Source: Rhodocyclaceae bacterium
Lineage (GTDB): Bacteria > Pseudomonadota > Gammaproteobacteria > Burkholderiales > Rhodocyclaceae
Assembly: GCA_023253415.1 (NCBI GenBank)
Contig: JALRGK010000026.1
Span: 1-14,746 of the forward strand
DNA length: 14,746 bases
Direction of reading: 5' to 3'
Of this stretch, positions 13,125 to 14,746 are shown piece after piece. The notes under the pieces are model-generated. The model saw only the letters and a list, made by a program, of their open reading frames with translations, was not told where the DNA came from and searched no databases. How positions within the stretch are numbered: the first letter of the stretch is position 1; each line of letters begins with the position of its first letter. The position numbers and the translations under genes were made by a program.

Positions 13125-14746
13125 ATGTCGGCAGCAAACGAAAACATTAAGAATTCGTCGTCATCCGTGGATATAGATCCGCAGGAAACCCGTGAGTGGC
13201 AGGATGCGCTCTCCGGCGTCATCCGCAACGAGGGCGACGAACGCGCGCATTACCTGATCGAAACCCTGATTGATCAGGCCCGCGCCAAGGGCATTGATAT
13301 CCCCTACTCCGCCAACACGGAATACATCAACACGATTCCCGTGACACAGCAGCCCAAGTACCCTGGCAATCCTGACATGGAGATCAAGATCCATTCCTAC
13401 ATACGTTGGAATGCCATGGCCATGGTCGTACGCGCCAACAAGCATACGAATGTCGGTGGCCACATTGCTTCTTTTGCTTCGGCGGCGGCTCTGTATGACG
13501 TCGGCTTTTCCCACTTCTGGCATGCCCCGTCAGCCGAACACGATGGTGACCTGATTTTCTTCCAGGGACACTCAGTCCCCGGCGTATACGCACGCGCTTA
13601 CATGCTGGGACGTTTTACCGAAGAACAACTGGATCACTTCCGTCAGGAAACTACGGGGAAAGGTATCTCTTCCTATCCGCATCCGTGGCTCATGCCTGAC
13701 TTCTGGCAGTTCCCAACCGTATCAATGGGGCTGGGCCCCATCCAGGCGATCTATCAGGCACGCTTTATGAAGTACCTGGCCAGCCGTGGCCTGATCAATG
13801 CCGAGAAAGCCGAACAACGAAAAGTCTGGGCCTTCCTAGGCGACGGCGAAACTGATGAAGTCGAGTCACTGGGTGCAATTGGCATGGCAGGTCGAGAAAG
13901 TCTCGACAACCTGATCTTCGTCATTAACTGTAACTTACAGCGACTTGATGGTCCTGTCCGTGGCAATGGCAAAATCATTCAAGAACTCGAGTCCGAGTTC
14001 CGCGGTGCCGGCTGGAACGTCATCAAGTTGATCTGGGGAACACATTGGGACGCCCTATTCCAGCGTGATACCCAGGGAATTCTCAAACAACGCATGATGA
14101 ATCTGTGCGATGGCGAATACCAGACCTTCAAATCAAAGGATGGTGCCTATGTTCGCGAGCACTTCTTCAACACACCCGAACTGAAAGCACTGGTTGCCGA
14201 CTGGACCGATGACGAAGTCTGGCAACTTAACCGAGGTGGTCACGATATTTTCAAGATCTTTGCCGCCTATGACCGCGCCGTGAAGCACAAAGGGCAACCT
14301 ACGCTGATCCTTGCCAAAACGATCAAGGGTTTCGGGATGGGCAAAGCGGGTGAGGCCATGAACACCTCGCACCAACAGAAAAAGATGGATAAGGAGCAAA
14401 TCGCCCGATTCCGAGATCGTTTTTCCCTACCTGTCAAAGACGAGGAAATAGAAAGCCTACCTTATCTGAAATTTGCCGAAGACTCACCGGAATACCAATA
14501 CATGCGGGATCGCCGTATGGCATTGGGCGGCTTCCTCCCACAACGTCGCCGCAAGGCCGATGCCTTGGCCATCCCCCCACTGGAAACATTTGACGCGCTT
14601 CTTAAAGCCTCTGGCGAGGGCCGCGAATTATCAACCACCATGGCTATTGTGCGCATCATGAATATGATGCTAAAAGACAAACAGGTGGGCAAGAATGTTG
14701 TGCCGATCGTGCCGGATGAATCACGCACCTTTGGTATGGAAGGCAT
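13125..14746 (+). CDS. aceE: Pyruvate dehydrogenase E1 component, homodimeric AceE type, C-terminus cut by window edge
   Basis: 540 complete codons of an AceE-type E1, the thiamine diphosphate-dependent decarboxylase of the pyruvate dehydrogenase complex; the full protein is normally about 890 residues, so the transketolase-like second half continues beyond the window. Active-site histidines are H113 in NVGGHIASF and H149 in FFQGHSVPGVYARAY, matching E. coli H106 and H142. The thiamine diphosphate motif runs from FLGDGETDE (GDG at 239-241) to INCNLQRLDGP (268-272). SSYPHPWLMPDFWQFPTVSMGLGP is the expected segment between. ILAKTIKGFGMGKAGE follows near 395. The N-terminus is rich in serine and acidic residues and suits the E2-binding tail. 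Its own promoter and strong ribosome binding site suggest it opens an aceE-aceF-type operon to the right. It is divergent from the folD operon. Confidence 0.97.
   Translation, partial: MSAANENIKNSSSSVDIDPQETREWQDALSGVIRNEGDERAHYLIETLIDQARAKGIDIPYSANTEYINTIPVTQQPKYPGNPDMEIKIHSYIRWNAMAMVVRANKHTNVGGHIASFASAAALYDVGFSHFWHAPSAEHDGDLIFFQGHSVPGVYARAYMLGRFTEEQLDHFRQETTGKGISSYPHPWLMPDFWQFPTVSMGLGPIQAIYQARFMKYLASRGLINAEKAEQRKVWAFLGDGETDEVESLGAIGMAGRESLDNLIFVINCNLQRLDGPVRGNGKIIQELESEFRGAGWNVIKLIWGTHWDALFQRDTQGILKQRMMNLCDGEYQTFKSKDGAYVREHFFNTPELKALVADWTDDEVWQLNRGGHDIFKIFAAYDRAVKHKGQPTLILAKTIKGFGMGKAGEAMNTSHQQKKMDKEQIARFRDRFSLPVKDEEIESLPYLKFAEDSPEYQYMRDRRMALGGFLPQRRRKADALAIPPLETFDALLKASGEGRELSTTMAIVRIMNMMLKDKQVGKNVVPIVPDESRTFGMEG

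Noticed and set aside
13161..14746. Leftward and short rightward reading frames across 13161-14746
   Set aside because: They are shadows of aceE, which is open from 13125 to the window edge with strong motifs.

Overview
The window looks like ordinary chromosome from a gammaproteobacterium of moderate GC content. Supporting this are a homodimeric AceE-type pyruvate dehydrogenase E1, class I PurE with a separate PurK, FolD, a full-length Sua5, a YbiB/TrpD2 protein, and a cyanide-insensitive-type bd oxidase. A Halothiobacillus-like chemolithotroph is possible, but I cannot fix the genus from sequence alone. No mobile elements, tRNA or rRNA genes, CRISPR arrays or phage genes were seen.

Left region (1-3060): a LysR-type regulator, cut by the window edge, is read leftward. 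It is divergent from four rightward genes: pirin, a WrbA/flavodoxin-like quinone reductase, a DODA-type (YgiD-like) extradiol dioxygenase, and a PhnA/YjdM zinc-ribbon protein. A perfect 17-bp palindrome with the LysR T-N11-A signature lies just upstream of the regulator start. The set reads as a small, probably LysR-controlled cluster for catechol, quinone or flavonoid-type compounds. A strong bidirectional terminator closes it.

Middle region (3134-8693): cydA and cydB (cioAB type), leftward and overlapping by ATGA, encode a bd-type quinol oxidase with a short Q-loop. All the key heme and quinol residues are present. Divergent from them run an MgtC/SapB-family membrane protein, a PF07399-type putative Na+/H+ antiporter, and a YbiB/TrpD2-type nucleic-acid-binding protein.

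Right region (8712-14746): a compact leftward operon holds an unrecognised 202-residue gene, folD, purE, purK and sua5. The last four genes overlap one another. The operon links one-carbon folate supply, the bicarbonate-fixing step of purine synthesis, and t6A tRNA modification. Divergent from it is aceE, cut by the right edge. It has a near-consensus sigma-70 promoter, a leader of about 150 nt containing inverted repeats, and a very strong ribosome binding site.

I do not see an obviously new multi-gene system. The items most worth a second look are the LysR operator and its cluster, the unknown gene before folD (which faintly resembles part of the indolepyruvate:ferredoxin oxidoreductase alpha subunit), and the structured aceE leader.
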